A DNA stretch of 64,000 bases. It comes from Prototheca cutis (taxonomy: Eukaryota > Chlorophyta > Trebouxiophyceae > Chlorellales > Chlorellaceae). Location of the stretch: contig BCIH01000001.1 of assembly GCA_002897115.2 (NCBI GenBank), forward strand, positions 294,482-358,481. The letters run 5' to 3'. The first letter of the stretch is position 1, and every line of letters starts with the position of its first letter. The translations under genes were made by a program, and so were the position numbers. Below are positions 43,959 through 56,415 of the stretch, in pieces. The notes beneath the pieces were generated by a model, which searched no databases, was not told where the DNA came from, and saw only the letters and a list, made by a program, of their open reading frames with translations.

Positions 43959-46900
43959 CTAAAGATCTCCATGCTCCTTGTTTTGCTCATGCGCCGCAAC
44001 CAATTCATCGATGCGCTTGAACTGCCACGGCCACCTGTTGGTAGGTGTGAATGTGGGCTGCTTGGTCGTAGGTGAGTGTATTGTCCCTCACGCAGGCACG
44101 AGACAACGGAAATGGGATGGTTGGTTGTCCAGCCACCGCGCCGCACGGCTGCAACCGGGGCCCCACTACGCACATGATGTTGTAGAGGAACTGGCGGTGG
44201 TCGTAACGGTTGTCATCTGGCGAGTAATTTTCCGCGTGGTAGCTCGGGGTCAGTACCGTGGCCTTGTGACGGTTGATGGCATAGTACCTGCCCACGAAGT
44301 TGATGCAGTCTTTTGAGGGNGGGGGGGTTTGGGGGAAGCGAGGGGTAAGGGTTCTGGCCGCCGCAGGCTGCCCGTGGCGAGACCCTGCTCTTCGCAAGCC
44401 CGCTGAATCAGTCACCCAACTAAATGACTGCACAGAAGTTCCCGCCACAAACACAGGCAATGCACGGACACAGAGCCAGCCCTGTGTACTTGAAAAAGTG
44501 CTTGACTTTGTCGGCCACCTCCTGGGCAGAGTAGCGGTCGCGCCAGGCACTCAGCAGCGAGCGGAACACGGACACCGGGCCGCAGCGCGCCACCTTGCGC
44601 AGGTTGCCGTATGCCGACAGCTCCTTGTTATTTTAAGAAAGAAAGAAAGAATGTTGTCAAGAATCGATAGGATGAGAGCGAGTATGATGATGCTTGTCAT
44701 TCAGGTTTCGCATGGATGGATGGATGTGGTTCGGTTCAACACCACTTGAATGCACCTCCCCCTCCACAAGGAAACCTGCTGTTGCATGCACCGCCACCGC
44801 GAGCGCCCAGGCCATGCTTTCCAGCCGGATCACCAAGTCCTCATCTCACCTCGTACGTCATCCCCATGTCGGCCTCATCGGTCTGCGCAATCTCGCCGTC
44901 CTTGAGCGGCTCGAGCTCTGCGGTGGGCGCCGCGGCCGAGATGCCCCGCAAGGACATGTAGCCCAGATTATCGGCAGCCCACAGCAAAAAGAGCTTCAGG
45001 TCCCGCTTTGAAATGCCACCTGTAGTATTGCGTGGTTTTTGTGGCTTCTGTATGCTTGTGGCTTTGGGCTGCTTTTGGCGGTGGAAAGGCAAAGAAGAGA
45101 CCTGAGATACTTCAACCTTGCCTAGTCCCACCCACCAACGCCCTCTCAACCCACCCACCCACCCAACTCCCCCCAAATCAAAAAAAAAGAAAGAAAGAAA
45201 AGACCCCGAAACACAACAATTCAGTCGAACCCGCCCTCACCGATGGGGTTGATGTCGGCTGATGAGCAGTCGTACTTTGTGAGGTAGCCGCGTAGGGCTT
45301 CGTCGACGTTGGCCGATCCAAGGACAAGTAGCCAGCCGCCGCGGCCGCCGACATAGGGCCAGAGCTGCGCAAACAGGAACGAAATAACCATGCGCAGCCG
45401 GGCCTGGATGTTTTGCAGAGCGATGTTCTCCGCAGGCCGGCCGCCGTGCACGCGGAAACGTGGGGTAAAGGCGGTGACAGCTCCAAAGAAGGCCACCATG
45501 GCCGAAACGATGGCGTCGATGCTGACACTCAGATGGCTGGCACCAATCTCCTCTGCCAATTCTCTTGACCTTCCCCTCGTTTCCTTGGACGAATTCTGTG
45601 GTCGGTGGTGGTTGCAACTGTGCCGGTGACGCCGCTTGTGGTGGGTTGGCCCAGGGATGCACGGGATTTTGACTGCTTAAGAAGTAAAAAGAAGGAAAGA
45701 ACAACCCAGCCGCACCTCGGTGCCCAAGAACATGGTGAGGAAAATCCTACTCGCAAGGTCGCGGGGTTCTGGGGGCAGCTCCTCGGGTGTGTACCCNGCG
45801 ACTCGGCAGAGGTCGGAGCAGACACTGGCGTCGCCGGCGGCGGCCGCGGCGCAGACCATGCGGCACATGCTCCCCACGATGGCCGCGGTGGCGGAGGAGT
45901 CGGCGCCGCCCGACAGGGGCAGCATGAACCCCGCCGCGCCCGACCGGCGCAGGTAGTCCCACAGCCATGCCGCCGGCCCGAGCGCGATTTCTTCCTCGGG
46001 GGCGTGATACCGCGGCGGTCGCGGCCGGCTCAGCGCCGCCGCGGAGCGGAGACCCTCGTTGCACAGCGCAAAGTCCACATGCACCACAGCCGGCGCTGCC
46101 GTCTCGGACGCTTGCTCCCGCAGCGAGGCCAGCGCGCCCCGATACGAGACCACTTCATCCAGATCCACCGTCGCCGTGACCACCTCCACCTCGGCGACGC
46201 TGAACTGCGAGCCCTGTGCCACCAGGTTGCCGTTCACCACGGCGCAGGCACAGCCGTCGTAGTACAGCCGGCCGCCGTCGCCGCCTTGCTGGTTGGCATA
46301 GAGATAAACACCGCCGGCCTTGGCCATCCCATTCATCATCAAATCCAGCCTCTGTCGCATGCTTTTAGAGGCGTTGGTGCGGGATTATTCTGTCTCGTAT
46401 TTGCGATGAAATGCCCCTGCCCCAAGCACCCCGCCTGCAAACCACCCAGTAGATAGTAAGTTGCAGACAACATCATCAGACTTGCCGTATTGAGTTTGCG
46501 GAGCTGGTGGTGACTCCCAGAACCATTGGAGATGATTTCAACGCCCGACAGCGCGAGGTCGATGTGCGGCGCACGGGGTGTGAACAGCTCCTCNCACGTC
46601 TCGGGCGCCAGGGTCGCGTCGCGAAAGGNNAGAATGCCGTGGCCAAAGGGACAGGATGCCTGGCCCGTGGCCGACCGCACGCAGGCCGGCAGCCCGTGCT
46701 CCTCCAGCACCGAGCCGTGCTTCCAGGTGGCGAAATATCGTGGCTCGCGGTAGTTGCCGTCGTTGGCAAGGTGCAGCTTGGGCCGGATGAACAGCACCCG
46801 CTGATCCAGCAGGAACACCCTATTATGTATTGAGGAGTTTGGGTGGGGTAGGGTGTCTTTGTGTGTATATGTAAGTGTGCATTTGTTGGAAGGGAGGGGT

Positions 46901-47507
46901 TCTGGGGAGGCCGTGCATTTATTCTGTGGGTCCCTCTTGGACAAGCAAGCTCCACTATCCCTGGCCCAGGCCCATCAAAATCCCCCCCAAATCCCCCCAA
47001 ATCCCCAACAAAAATCCCCCCAAACCCAACCAAGCACATCCAGCTACCAACCTGCAGTTGTAGCGCACGCCGCGGTGCATGGCAGGGGCACCGACGTCCA
47101 CCACGATGCCATCTGTGTGGCCACCGGTCATGAGCTCTGCGATGCACTCCCACGAGTGCTCCACAGTGTCGTGCTCTGTAAAGTGGTCCTCGCAGCCATA
47201 CCCGGGAATCTCAAGTTCAGGTCCAACCTGGAAAAATCAGGCCCAGGGGGGAGGTCGACAGCTGTCCTCGCTGTGCACAGGGGCAGGTGTGGCTGACCCA
47301 GGGGCAGTGTTCATGGAAAGGGCCCCCTTCCCATCGTCCCTGCACCCAGAATCCCAACCAGGCAGCCCAACGCACCCTGTACCGGGCTCCCTTCTTCTTG
47401 GCCTCCTCTATGGAACGGATAATTCGATCGAGATTTCCCTTGAAATCCATGGCCCATTGGCCCAGGTTGCATGTCGCCAGGGTGGCGATGCGCTGCGAGA
47501 ACGTCAT
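43959..47507 (-). CDS. glutamine-dependent NAD+ synthetase
   Basis: Nine exons (47507-47376, 47227-47052, 46819-46486, 46351-45716, 45595-45241, 45019-44850, 44623-44490, 44287-44174, 44034-43959) close in phase to 708 residues, the size of eukaryotic NADSYN. The enzyme (EC 6.3.5.1) amidates nicotinic acid adenine dinucleotide. The nitrilase-type glutaminase domain has [20 protein letters not shown] with the catalytic Lys. The nucleophile block is LAPET-x-EELFTPR, where x is read from TGN. The synthetase domain has the P-loop [18 protein letters not shown] and SINRH-like [17 protein letters not shown]. The last exon restores [15 protein letters not shown]. The third intron has a GC donor (46485, GCAAGT). 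Divergent from the nucleoporin gene. Confidence 0.96.
46981..47030. repeat. C/A-rich intron tract
   Basis: Repeated C6-7 and A3-5 runs in NAD synthetase intron 2; T/G-only on the sense strand, starting about 20 bases after the donor. Confidence 0.75.
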
Positions 47508-47895
47508 GGCCGCGCCAGGCAGCCAGCCGGTGTGGGCGGCTCTGTTTATGCAAGCGCGGCGGCCGTATACCCAAAAACCGCTTTCGCAAGTGACGCTGTT
47601 CGATTGGATGAATCCATGACCAAGCAACTTTGCAGCACGTATGTGCAGGGCGAATGGTGACGCCGAGCATAGTGGATAGCAAAGTGATCCAGGCATACAG
47701 GTTGTCAGAGCAGCAGCATTGCCTTTTGGGAGAGACCGCCCAGGTCCAGTGCCGATCGGGCCCTGATGTCCCAATAGCGCTGGGAACAAGCGTCAAGCCC
47801 ACGATCCTGAAATTGCATGATGTGCATTGAAATTATGACTGCGGTGTGAAGGAGAGCTTGGAGCGCTTTGAGCTCCCTGGCTGGACGGCGGGATC
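47508..47895. promoter_or_regulatory. divergent promoter region of NAD synthetase and nucleoporin genes
   Basis: About 390 bases between the two start codons. No specific element identified. Confidence 0.4.
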
Positions 47896-50800
47896 ATGGC
47901 GGAGCCTCTGGGGCCCCCGGCCATCGAGGAGGCGGAGTCCACAGAGTCCAGTGGCTTGTTTTTCAGGCACATTGGAGCACTGGAAACCGGCTGCACCGAG
48001 GTGGGATGTGGAGCCTCCCTCCGCATCGCCAGCTCGCATGGCGTTGTCTTCTGCCGGCATGGCAAAGGTGAGGCATAGTGGGTGTCCCGTTGCTGTCGAC
48101 GCCGATGCTACCTGCACGCCTTACCTCGATGACATTTCCATCCCACGACATCTCCAGATGTTGTGGCGCTCAGGTCTGAAGACCTCGCCAGAGCAGTGGT
48201 GGCCCCCAGGTACAGAGTTTTGCTCATGGGTGGTGGAAGGGGAGGGACATGCCGCTGCGCCGGTGCATGTGTGGATGGATGAGTCCTGCATCAAGGTAGA
48301 TACCTTAACCAAATCTACTGTACTTATGAACACAGTGTGTGTCTCCTGGTTCAGGTGTGTTCACCGACCCGTTTTATCCCGCAGGGACGGTGGAGCACGG
48401 GGGGAGCTGCCGCCGCCCTTGGCAACGGTGGCTTGCGAGTCAGAAGCCTCTGGGCTCGTGCTTTCTGCTGATGATGACGTCCTGAGTGTGATTGAAGGCC
48501 CCCGGTGCCAGTTTTTCTCCACGGCCGAGATGGTGCGGGGCCAGGCACAGCAGCTGGGCGCTACGTTGACCTGCGACCAGGACATCAAGCAGGTGATCGG
48601 AACCATGATCACGAGTGGTGGATTGGAATTGGCTGCCTTGCTTGCTTGTTATCTTTTGCTGTTTTATGAGAGGAACATATGACCTGTGCTGCCTTTATCA
48701 GAGGAACTGGGGCCCTCTCCTCACGCATGCCAGTGCTGCGACCCTCACTGGCCCTAACCCGCCCAGCTCACATGAATATACACTTGTACCTGCTGCAGCT
48801 TGCGATCCGGCCTGGGACTGGCAATGGTGCGGTCCAGCCCAAGAGCTTTGCTGTGCTGCTCGCCGACGGCTCAGTACACCTTGGCTACGTCGGTGCCGGC
48901 GCACTAGGAGGCAGCGTGGCGGCACCCGGCAGCGGCGCTGCTTGCATTTGTTGGCACCCCAAGGGCCACTTACTGGCGGTCGGCCAGGACGACTGCATCC
49001 TGTTCTTTGACCCCGGGGTTGATGCCGCATCCGCACCAGCACCGAAGGCCTCCCAGCGTATTGGATCCCTGGAGATCCAGGGAGAAGGTGACGGCCTACG
49101 CATCCAAAGTCTGCTCTGGATCAAGCCGGGTGCGCTCCTTGTGTGCAGCAGCCTCCTGACCGGTGCGTTGGAGGGACCAGGGAAGGGTTCGATATGTGCA
49201 TTCTGCCGGCAGTAACTTGAGTGGAAGTGTGTGTCGCGCACGAACATGCAACACAGCACCATTGATCATCATGTCCTCCCATCCATGCAGATGGCGAGGC
49301 ACAGCCCGTGGCACCACTGGGCCTGCTGGGCTGGCAGGGTGATGTGCCGGATGCGGACGCCGTGTTCACAGGTGAGAGACTACCGGAGACGGCAGGGGAG
49401 TCTGGTGACTGGATGGAATGGTAAATGGTGGCAGTTGGCAGTCTGACAGTCCACAGTGGTGATGCTTGTTCGGACCCGACACACGCCATGACCTCACTTG
49501 TCTGTGGAACTTCCCCCCAAAATGTGTGCAGAGGCGTTTGCCCTAAACATTGTCGAGGGTCATGCATCCAACGTGCTGGAAGCTGCCGAGCTGGCGGCCT
49601 GGGATGCACTGCTGTATGCACATGCCGCGGCAGCAGACGACCACGTCAAGGTGATGCTGAGGGTTTTAAGGTTTCTCTGAGAGGTTATGGATGCTGGCTG
49701 ACCGTGCCTGTCTGTGGCCCGCCAGCCCCCCGATGTGCCCCCCCCCCCCTTTTACAAATGCCCGGAAACAGGTGTCCCTGGTCAGCGGCGCCGGCGATGG
49801 CACCTCCCTCCTTGTCTCGGTAGACATCACGGACGATAGGGCTGCCCTTCGAGTGCCCAATGGCCCCAACGATGTCGACAACTTTGTGACGGGCATCGGC
49901 GTCGACTTGTGTTCCGGGGGTGTCACCGGACCTGCACCGCACCCATTTGACCCAGACGCCGGCGAACTGCCCCCACAGCCCCTGTTCTGGGTACGGGCTT
50001 GGTTGTACTGGACACAGGGGGATTCGGGTTGTGATTGAAGAAGAACGACAGTATGATGTTGAATAGTGATCGCCCAGTTGTCCTGCACCGTGCCATCTGC
50101 AATTTCCATGATGACCCCTCGCTCGACCACTTGCATCCACTTCTACCATGAATCACTGCAGCTGGCGACGTGCGACGGCGTGATGCGGGCATACACATTT
50201 GGCAGCGCCGCCGGAGGCCGGCCAGACCCCATGGTCAGCCCACCACTGAGCCTGCCTGCGCCGCCAGAGGTGCCGGTAGCTTCATTTGCACAAGATGCGT
50301 CCTCTTCGACTGCTGCCAATGCTACCGTTTCTGTGCCACCGTCGGCGGCTGCGGCGGCAGCCGTGCCACTGGCAGACGACAGCGACCTTGAAGAGGACGA
50401 GCTGAGCGAGCCTGCACTGGCAGATGCAGCTGCCAAGGCCGCTGCCGTGCCGTTGGGTGATAGCAGCGACGATGATTTCAACGAGGGAGACGAGTCTTCA
50501 GCCAAGTCCCTGGCTGTTGATGCAAATCCGACTGACAAACCAGCTCCTGTTGTGGTGGCTCCAAAGCCGCCAGCGAAGCCGGTGTCTGGGTTTGGGCTGC
50601 CAGCGGCACTGCCCGCTTTTGTGGTGAGCACGGCTGCAGTTGGCTCGTCTGCTACGAGCGGGCAAGCGGCCTCAAGCGGGGCGGCCAGCTCAGCATCGGC
50701 GGCTTTCCCAGCGTTGAGCGCGGGTATGTTTGGCTCAGGGGCAGCCTCCAAGCCTGCGGCATCCTCGGGATTCGCGCTCGGGAGCGGTTCGGGCCTGTTT

Positions 50801-52898
50801 GGTGGTGCATCGACTGCGGCCCCTGGGGAAAACCCGTTTGCAGCATTTGGCAAGACCGCCGCCGCCTCAAGCGCTGCAGCATCCTCCTCGCTCTTTGGCG
50901 CCCCGCCGCCGTCCCCTGCCGCCTTCTCCTTTGGCAGCGGGGCGCCCTCGCCTGGCGGGTTTGCCGCCATTCCAAACACACCCTCCGTGTTTGGGCCGGT
51001 GCCGCCCACACCCCAGACGGGCTTTGGCTTTGGGGCTCCAAAGAGCGAGGCTGGCGCCAGCACCGCAGGTCTTGCCCCGACCGACGCTGGCTCCTCTCTG
51101 CAGCCCACAAACGCTGCCGCTCCGACAGCGGCACGCGCGCCACAACTGGCACCCACAAAGGCGTCAGAGCCCAAAGTGCCTGAGCCCAAGCCGGCGTCTA
51201 CCGCCGGTCAGCCCCCACTGCCATCCGCGGCACAGATGAAGGCTGCTGCAGATCTCCGCAACCGTGTCTTGGGAGGCCAGTCATCAACAGCAGCCCCAAC
51301 GGTTGTATCCAAGCCACCGGCCTTTGGTGCAGCCGTCATGGGAATCCCGACCCAGCTTCCAGCCTTTGGTGCCACTGCTCCAGCAGCCCAGGCCAAGCCG
51401 CTGTTTCCAGCGCAGACGGTGCTGACGCCGGCGGCGGCACCGACAGACGCCGCAGGCGCACCACCACGAGTGCCCTTTGGCGCGGGCACCCTCTTTGACA
51501 GGGCAGCGGCTGCGCAAGCAGCACCGCCCACGCAGCAGACAGCCCACGGCAAGCCAAAGCTGCCGTCAGCGGCATCAACATTGTCCGCAGCGACACCGCA
51601 GCCCAAGAAGGCACCACGGGAGGTTCCCAAGCCGCAGCCGCAGCTGGCAGGGGAGGCAGANGCGACAGCCACCGTCGAAGCGGACTTTCTGGCGTGCCTA
51701 TACGAGACGCGCAAATTGGAAGCGGAGGTGCATGCGGCCGTTACCGAGGCAGTCACGGAGGTGCGTGGCAGGTTTCTGGGCTAGGGTTGCGAATCACAGG
51801 GCCAGAATCCCATTCATGCCTTGCACACTGACGATGATTCAAAGAGACAGGGCAGCCAGCTGACTGATTGATAATTCACCTCCCCCCGCAATACCACTCA
51901 TGCAGGAAACGGATGCAGCCGCCCGGGCGGCAGCTGCAGAGCTGGAACGTTGTCGTGAGGGCCTGGCAGCTGCCGAGAAGGTGGCCAAATCCCAGGCTGC
52001 CGCAGCCGACACTGTGACTGCAGCCATCAAGGTATTGATTTTGTGTGGATTCTCTTCGAAGGCAGTCACTCCTTTCTTGTGGTACGGCCTGCTGGACGGC
52101 TGAAAGGGGTTGGAGCATGTGGGTTCTTGTGCTATGAATTTGTCCCAATCTTTTTCAGGGATTGTTTCGCCACAGAGTTTCCTGCGCCTGCGGTTAAACA
52201 ACCCCCTTCCTATACAGACACATCACCTTACGTCATGTTACGATCCAACGCTACCAATTTGCAGGACTGCTTGCAAAAGACGGCGGCAATGCCGCAGTTC
52301 CAGGTCGGCCGCGGCGACGAGGCATGGGACCACAAGCACGACCAGCTGGATCCCGCTCTGGCCGCCGCCGGCCACCAGGTCCAGCAGCGCCTGCTGGCCT
52401 GTCAGGTCAAACTGGAGGAGCTGACCTCGGCCGTCACGGTATATTGCTTTGCAGAGGGTGGGGGCGAGCTGCATGGGTCTGGTCCATGCGTTGCCATGGC
52501 CCTGCACAACAGCATGCGACCATGCGCTGATTGCATGTTGTTTGTGGTAATCACAAGCTCAGCCATCGTCAATCAACAAGAAGAATGTCCCTATTTACAT
52601 GCGCACCCACACACACCCACACCCTCCTTATAGGAGCTGGAGCTGCGGCGGCTGGAGCTGGCGGACGGGACTCCGGCAGCCACCCCAGCACCCGTGACTG
52701 TGGCCCAACTGGAGGAAGTGCTGAATGCACAGGCGGAGGTGCTGGCTCGACGGCTCGGCGAGCTGCGGCGGCTGCGACGTGAGGCCTGGGACCTGGGACT
52801 GACCGAGGATGCCGGGGATGAACGGTCGCCAGCCCTGCTGGCGGAGCTCCTGGGCTCGCTTGCCCTGCCCAGCACCCCTGGCACGGGGGGTGGCAACA

Positions 52899-52929
<31 letters not shown>

Positions 52930-55900
52930 GCGCGCGCGCGCGTGCGCGCGCAGATGTGTGGGCCGCCATGCTCTTTAGTTCCGCACCAGGCTGGCATAGC
53001 GTTGCATGGGCAGGCAAAAGTTTGGGGCGACTGGCTGCTGTTGGCCGGTGCCAGGTAGATGTGGCCCATTGACGACAAGTGTTCTTCCCCCTCCCCGTTT
53101 ACCTACCACTAACAGCAAGTGGCAGTTGGTGGAGGAGGAGGAAGAGCTGGCACCGTCTGGAGCCGGCCGGACACCGCACCGCAACGCCAGTACTGCATCG
53201 GCGTGGACCGAGCGCGTGGCCGCAAGGCTGGCGGCGGTGTGTGCGGCGCTGCCGCCCGGCGTGCGCCGCATCGACATTGCCGGGTCATGTCGGGGGAAGC
53301 AGACCAATGCCACGGACAAACAGCAGGCGCTCCAAGCGGCGGCCGCCATTCCGCTGCCATCGCCGCCCAAGCTGTCGCCACCGCCTGGCACCCCCGTGCC
53401 TCGGTTTGATTTCTCCCCGGCTGCAGCCCCAAAGGCCATAGGAGCCACAGGTAGTGGGTGCGAGGTTCGAGGGGGCCCTGAGAGTGAAGATTTTTTTGTT
53501 CTGTTTCGAAGCTGATTGGCCGTCAGGGGAGCAGCTTTATGGCTGTTCGGCGTTGAGCATAGGCCCCCACAGNGTCATTGCCATGTTGCCACGCGTCGTG
53601 TTAGGGATGGGACTCGTTATGGGCATCATCGTCGGTATGGTGAGATGGTCATGGCATCCAGCCGTCGTACTGCCTTGCTTGTGACACGCAGGCACGCCAC
53701 TGTTTGGCTCCCTGGCCAAGGATCTGGCGCTCTCACCGATGCCTGCAGCAAAACCTGCAGCCAAGCTTCCGGAGCCAGCCCTGACGGCCGGCTTGCCGCC
53801 ATCCCCACCAAAATTTGGCCTGCAAGGCTTTGGTCAGGTGCCAGCTCAACAATCCCCCTTTCCGCCACCCAGCGGCAAGCCTGCCGTGCCGGCGTCGCCT
53901 GCTGTGCCCACCGCGGCAAGTGCATCAGTCAAATCAGCTACAAAGACGCCGCCATTGGTTGCAGGAGATGCGCAGCCTGGCCCNGCGGCAAAGCCTCTGG
54001 CCCAGAAACCGGCGAGCAAGCCCGGCAACGGCCAGCCACCGCTGCCCTCCATGGCTCAGGTGTGGTGTGTCGCAGGGATTCTTGTGGCATGGAAGGAGGC
54101 GTGCTTCTGTCGTACTCTCCCAATGCATCATCGAGCGGGGGTATGGAATTTGGCGGTGAATCAGCGCATCTGAAACCTGATGGGGATGCCATGAACTGAT
54201 TGATCCGACGCAGCGGCGCCCCGATGCATTGCATGGGTGCCAATTTCCAGTTTTTGCTGTCTTCATCGTCACAGTTGGCCGGCGCCAAGGCGCTGATGAA
54301 CAAGCTCCCTGGCGCCGGAGCGCCCGCCGAGCCGGCAGCCACCGCCGCGGCACCCAAGCCCGCTACGGGTGCCGCATCGCCACGGCCTCCGGCGAGTGGG
54401 GCCGGCAGTGCAGCTCAATCAGCATCCGCTGCCAGTGCTACCACGCCAGCTAGTGGGGCCGGTTTGAGTGCTGCGCTGGCGGCATCCACAACGGGGGTTT
54501 TCTCGACGACGGGGCCGTCGTTTGGATCGAGCTCAGTGCCAGCGGCATCCTCTGCTGCAGCACCTGGAGGGGGTCTGTTTGGCCCCCTTGCCTCTGGCTC
54601 TGCGTCAGCGTTTTCGTTCGGACAGGCCTCCGCTGCCGGATTGGCCAGCTCTGCCAGCTCTGCAGCGGCAGGCACGGCCACTGGCTTTCCGTTCGGTTCC
54701 AAGCCCGCGGCGCCAACCGCGGCTCTGGCTGGCCCCTCTGCGGAGAGCGGGCCTGCCGCGAGCGCACCGGCGACAACAGGCGCGTCATCCTTATTTGGAG
54801 CAGTCAGCCTTGGGGGGGCTAGTGCTCCCGCCACGAGCAAACCGGGGCCCTTTGGCGCATTTGGTGCGTCGACGACATTTGGCAGCGCACATGGTGCTGC
54901 AAGCAGTGCTGCTGGTGCAAGTAGCTTTGGAAGCGCGTTTGGGGCTGCAAGCAGCACTGCCGCGACCTCGAGCAGTGTCTTTGGGGGGAGTCCAGCCTTT
55001 GGCACTGCTTCGCTGTCCTCTGCCAGCAGCTCAGCGCCAATGACGCCCTTTGGCGCGTCTGTCGGCACGACATCGACGGCTGCGGCCCCGGCATTTGGGG
55101 CGCCTTCGGCCTTTGGCAGTGCTACTGGCGGGGTTGGGCGAAGCACGACGTTCGGCAGCTCAACGGGAGGCTTTGGGTTTGGGTCTGGCACTGCTGCCTC
55201 TTCGGCAGGTGGCGCGACCTCGCCTTTTGGTGGGCTCGCGGCTTCGAGCACCGCCTCGACCTTTGGCGGCGGGTTTGGCGCATTTGGAGCTGGCGGTGGT
55301 GCAGCAGCAGTGACGGCATCTTCTGCGGCCAGCAGCGCAGCGGCACCCTCGACGCCCTTTGGCGCCTTTGGTGCCGCCGCGAATCCCGGTTCAGGGTTTG
55401 GCGGCACAGCTTTTGGAGCCAGTCCCGCTGCTTCCTCCCCTGCCAGCGCCGGCTTTGGCCAGCCTTCAGGTCTGTATGCCTGTTTTGTGTTTGGTTTGGG
55501 AAGGAGGGCCCGGGGGAGAGGACTGTCGGTCCCCTGAATCCGTCGCCTCCCCCTCTTGATCTTGCTGTGATCAAACTGGATGTGTTGCTGACGATGTTTG
55601 CTTGCTTGCGACTGTCGCAGACGCTCTGGATCACCCATTTGCCCACCCAATAATATCCATCCATCCATTCTCAGGGTTTGGACAAAGCACGGCGTTTGGA
55701 ACTCCCAGCACCAGTGCCATCAGCCCCGGGTTTGGGCAGCCCGCCACCCCGTCACAAGGCGTCATGGCATTTGGCCAGAGCAGCGGGGGAGGCTTCGGTG
55801 CATTCGGCCAGGCGACGCCCACGACCNGCGGCGGCGGGGGCCTGTTTGGAGGCGGCGGCGCAGGATCTGGATCCGGATTTGGCGGGTTTGGAGGCGCCGC

Positions 55901-56093
55901 TGCAGCGGGCGGCAGCACCCTCGGCGGGTTTGGCGCTGCAGCTCAACCCGGAGCCAGCACTCCAGGCGGCTTTGGAGGGTTTGGAGGAGCGACTGCTGGT
56001 GGCGGTGGCTTTGGATCATTCGGGGCTTCCCCTGCGATGCCAGCCGCGACGACAGGCTCGGCCAACCGGTCCATGTGGCAGCCACGAAAGTAA
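47896..56093 (+). CDS. NUP214: NUP214-like FG nucleoporin
   Basis: Fifteen exons close in phase to about 1898 residues: 47896-48067, 48158-48209, 48385-48592, 48799-49162, 49291-49371, 49532-49650, 49772-49990, 50162-51760, 51906-52031, 52265-52438, 52634-52899, 53116-53450, 53692-54059, 54275-55469, 55675-56093. The first ~405 residues look like the NUP214 beta-propeller (SGLVLSADDDVLSVIEGP; GAACICWHPKGHLLAVGQDD; LATCDGVMRAYTFGS). An acidic linker and FG-rich stretch follow. Predicted coiled coils come next (EELTSAVT, ELELRRLELADG, RRLGELRRLRREAWDLG). A very long FG-repeat tail with many FG, VFG and LFG units and Ala/Ser/Gly spacers ends the protein. Role: cytoplasmic face of the nuclear pore, mRNA export with the DEAD-box helicase DBP5. 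The exon 7/8 join is less certain. Confidence 0.88.
49745..49754. repeat. poly-C run before a splice acceptor
   Basis: C-run followed by T4, about 20 bases before the acceptor of nucleoporin exon 7; an extreme polypyrimidine tract. Confidence 0.6.
52900..52951. repeat. (GT)n(CG)n alternating purine-pyrimidine repeat overlapping a splice donor
   Basis: About 50 bases of GT repeats running into CG repeats, beginning at the GT of the donor of nucleoporin exon 11. Such alternating GT/CG sequence is the classic Z-DNA-forming type. Confidence 0.9.
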
Positions 56094-56415
56094 CAAAGCA
56101 CGTGCGAGGCATCGCTTGCCCTGCTGCTCTCGTCGCTTGCAACCTGAACGCGGACAGGCAAGGAATGTGTGCGCTGGGAACACATGCATGACCGCACAGA
56201 GTCTGAGAGCTGTGCTGCCTGCCTGTCTGGAGCGCCTTGCTCAATACGAGGGAGAATGCTGCGTCTGTGTGTGCTAGAAACAGGCAAGCGCTGTGCCAAG
56301 CGGGGTGCGAGAGACGGTACTGGAGAGCAAGCAGGTTTATGCAAGGTGTCGAATGGGGTTTTTGTGTGGCGACAAATGGGGTTGCATGGCAAGGGCAGGG
56401 CATGTGACTGGCATC
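56094..56415. other. intergenic between convergent genes, about 320 bases
   Basis: 3' flanks of the nucleoporin and MFP1-like genes. Nothing recognised. Confidence 0.45.
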
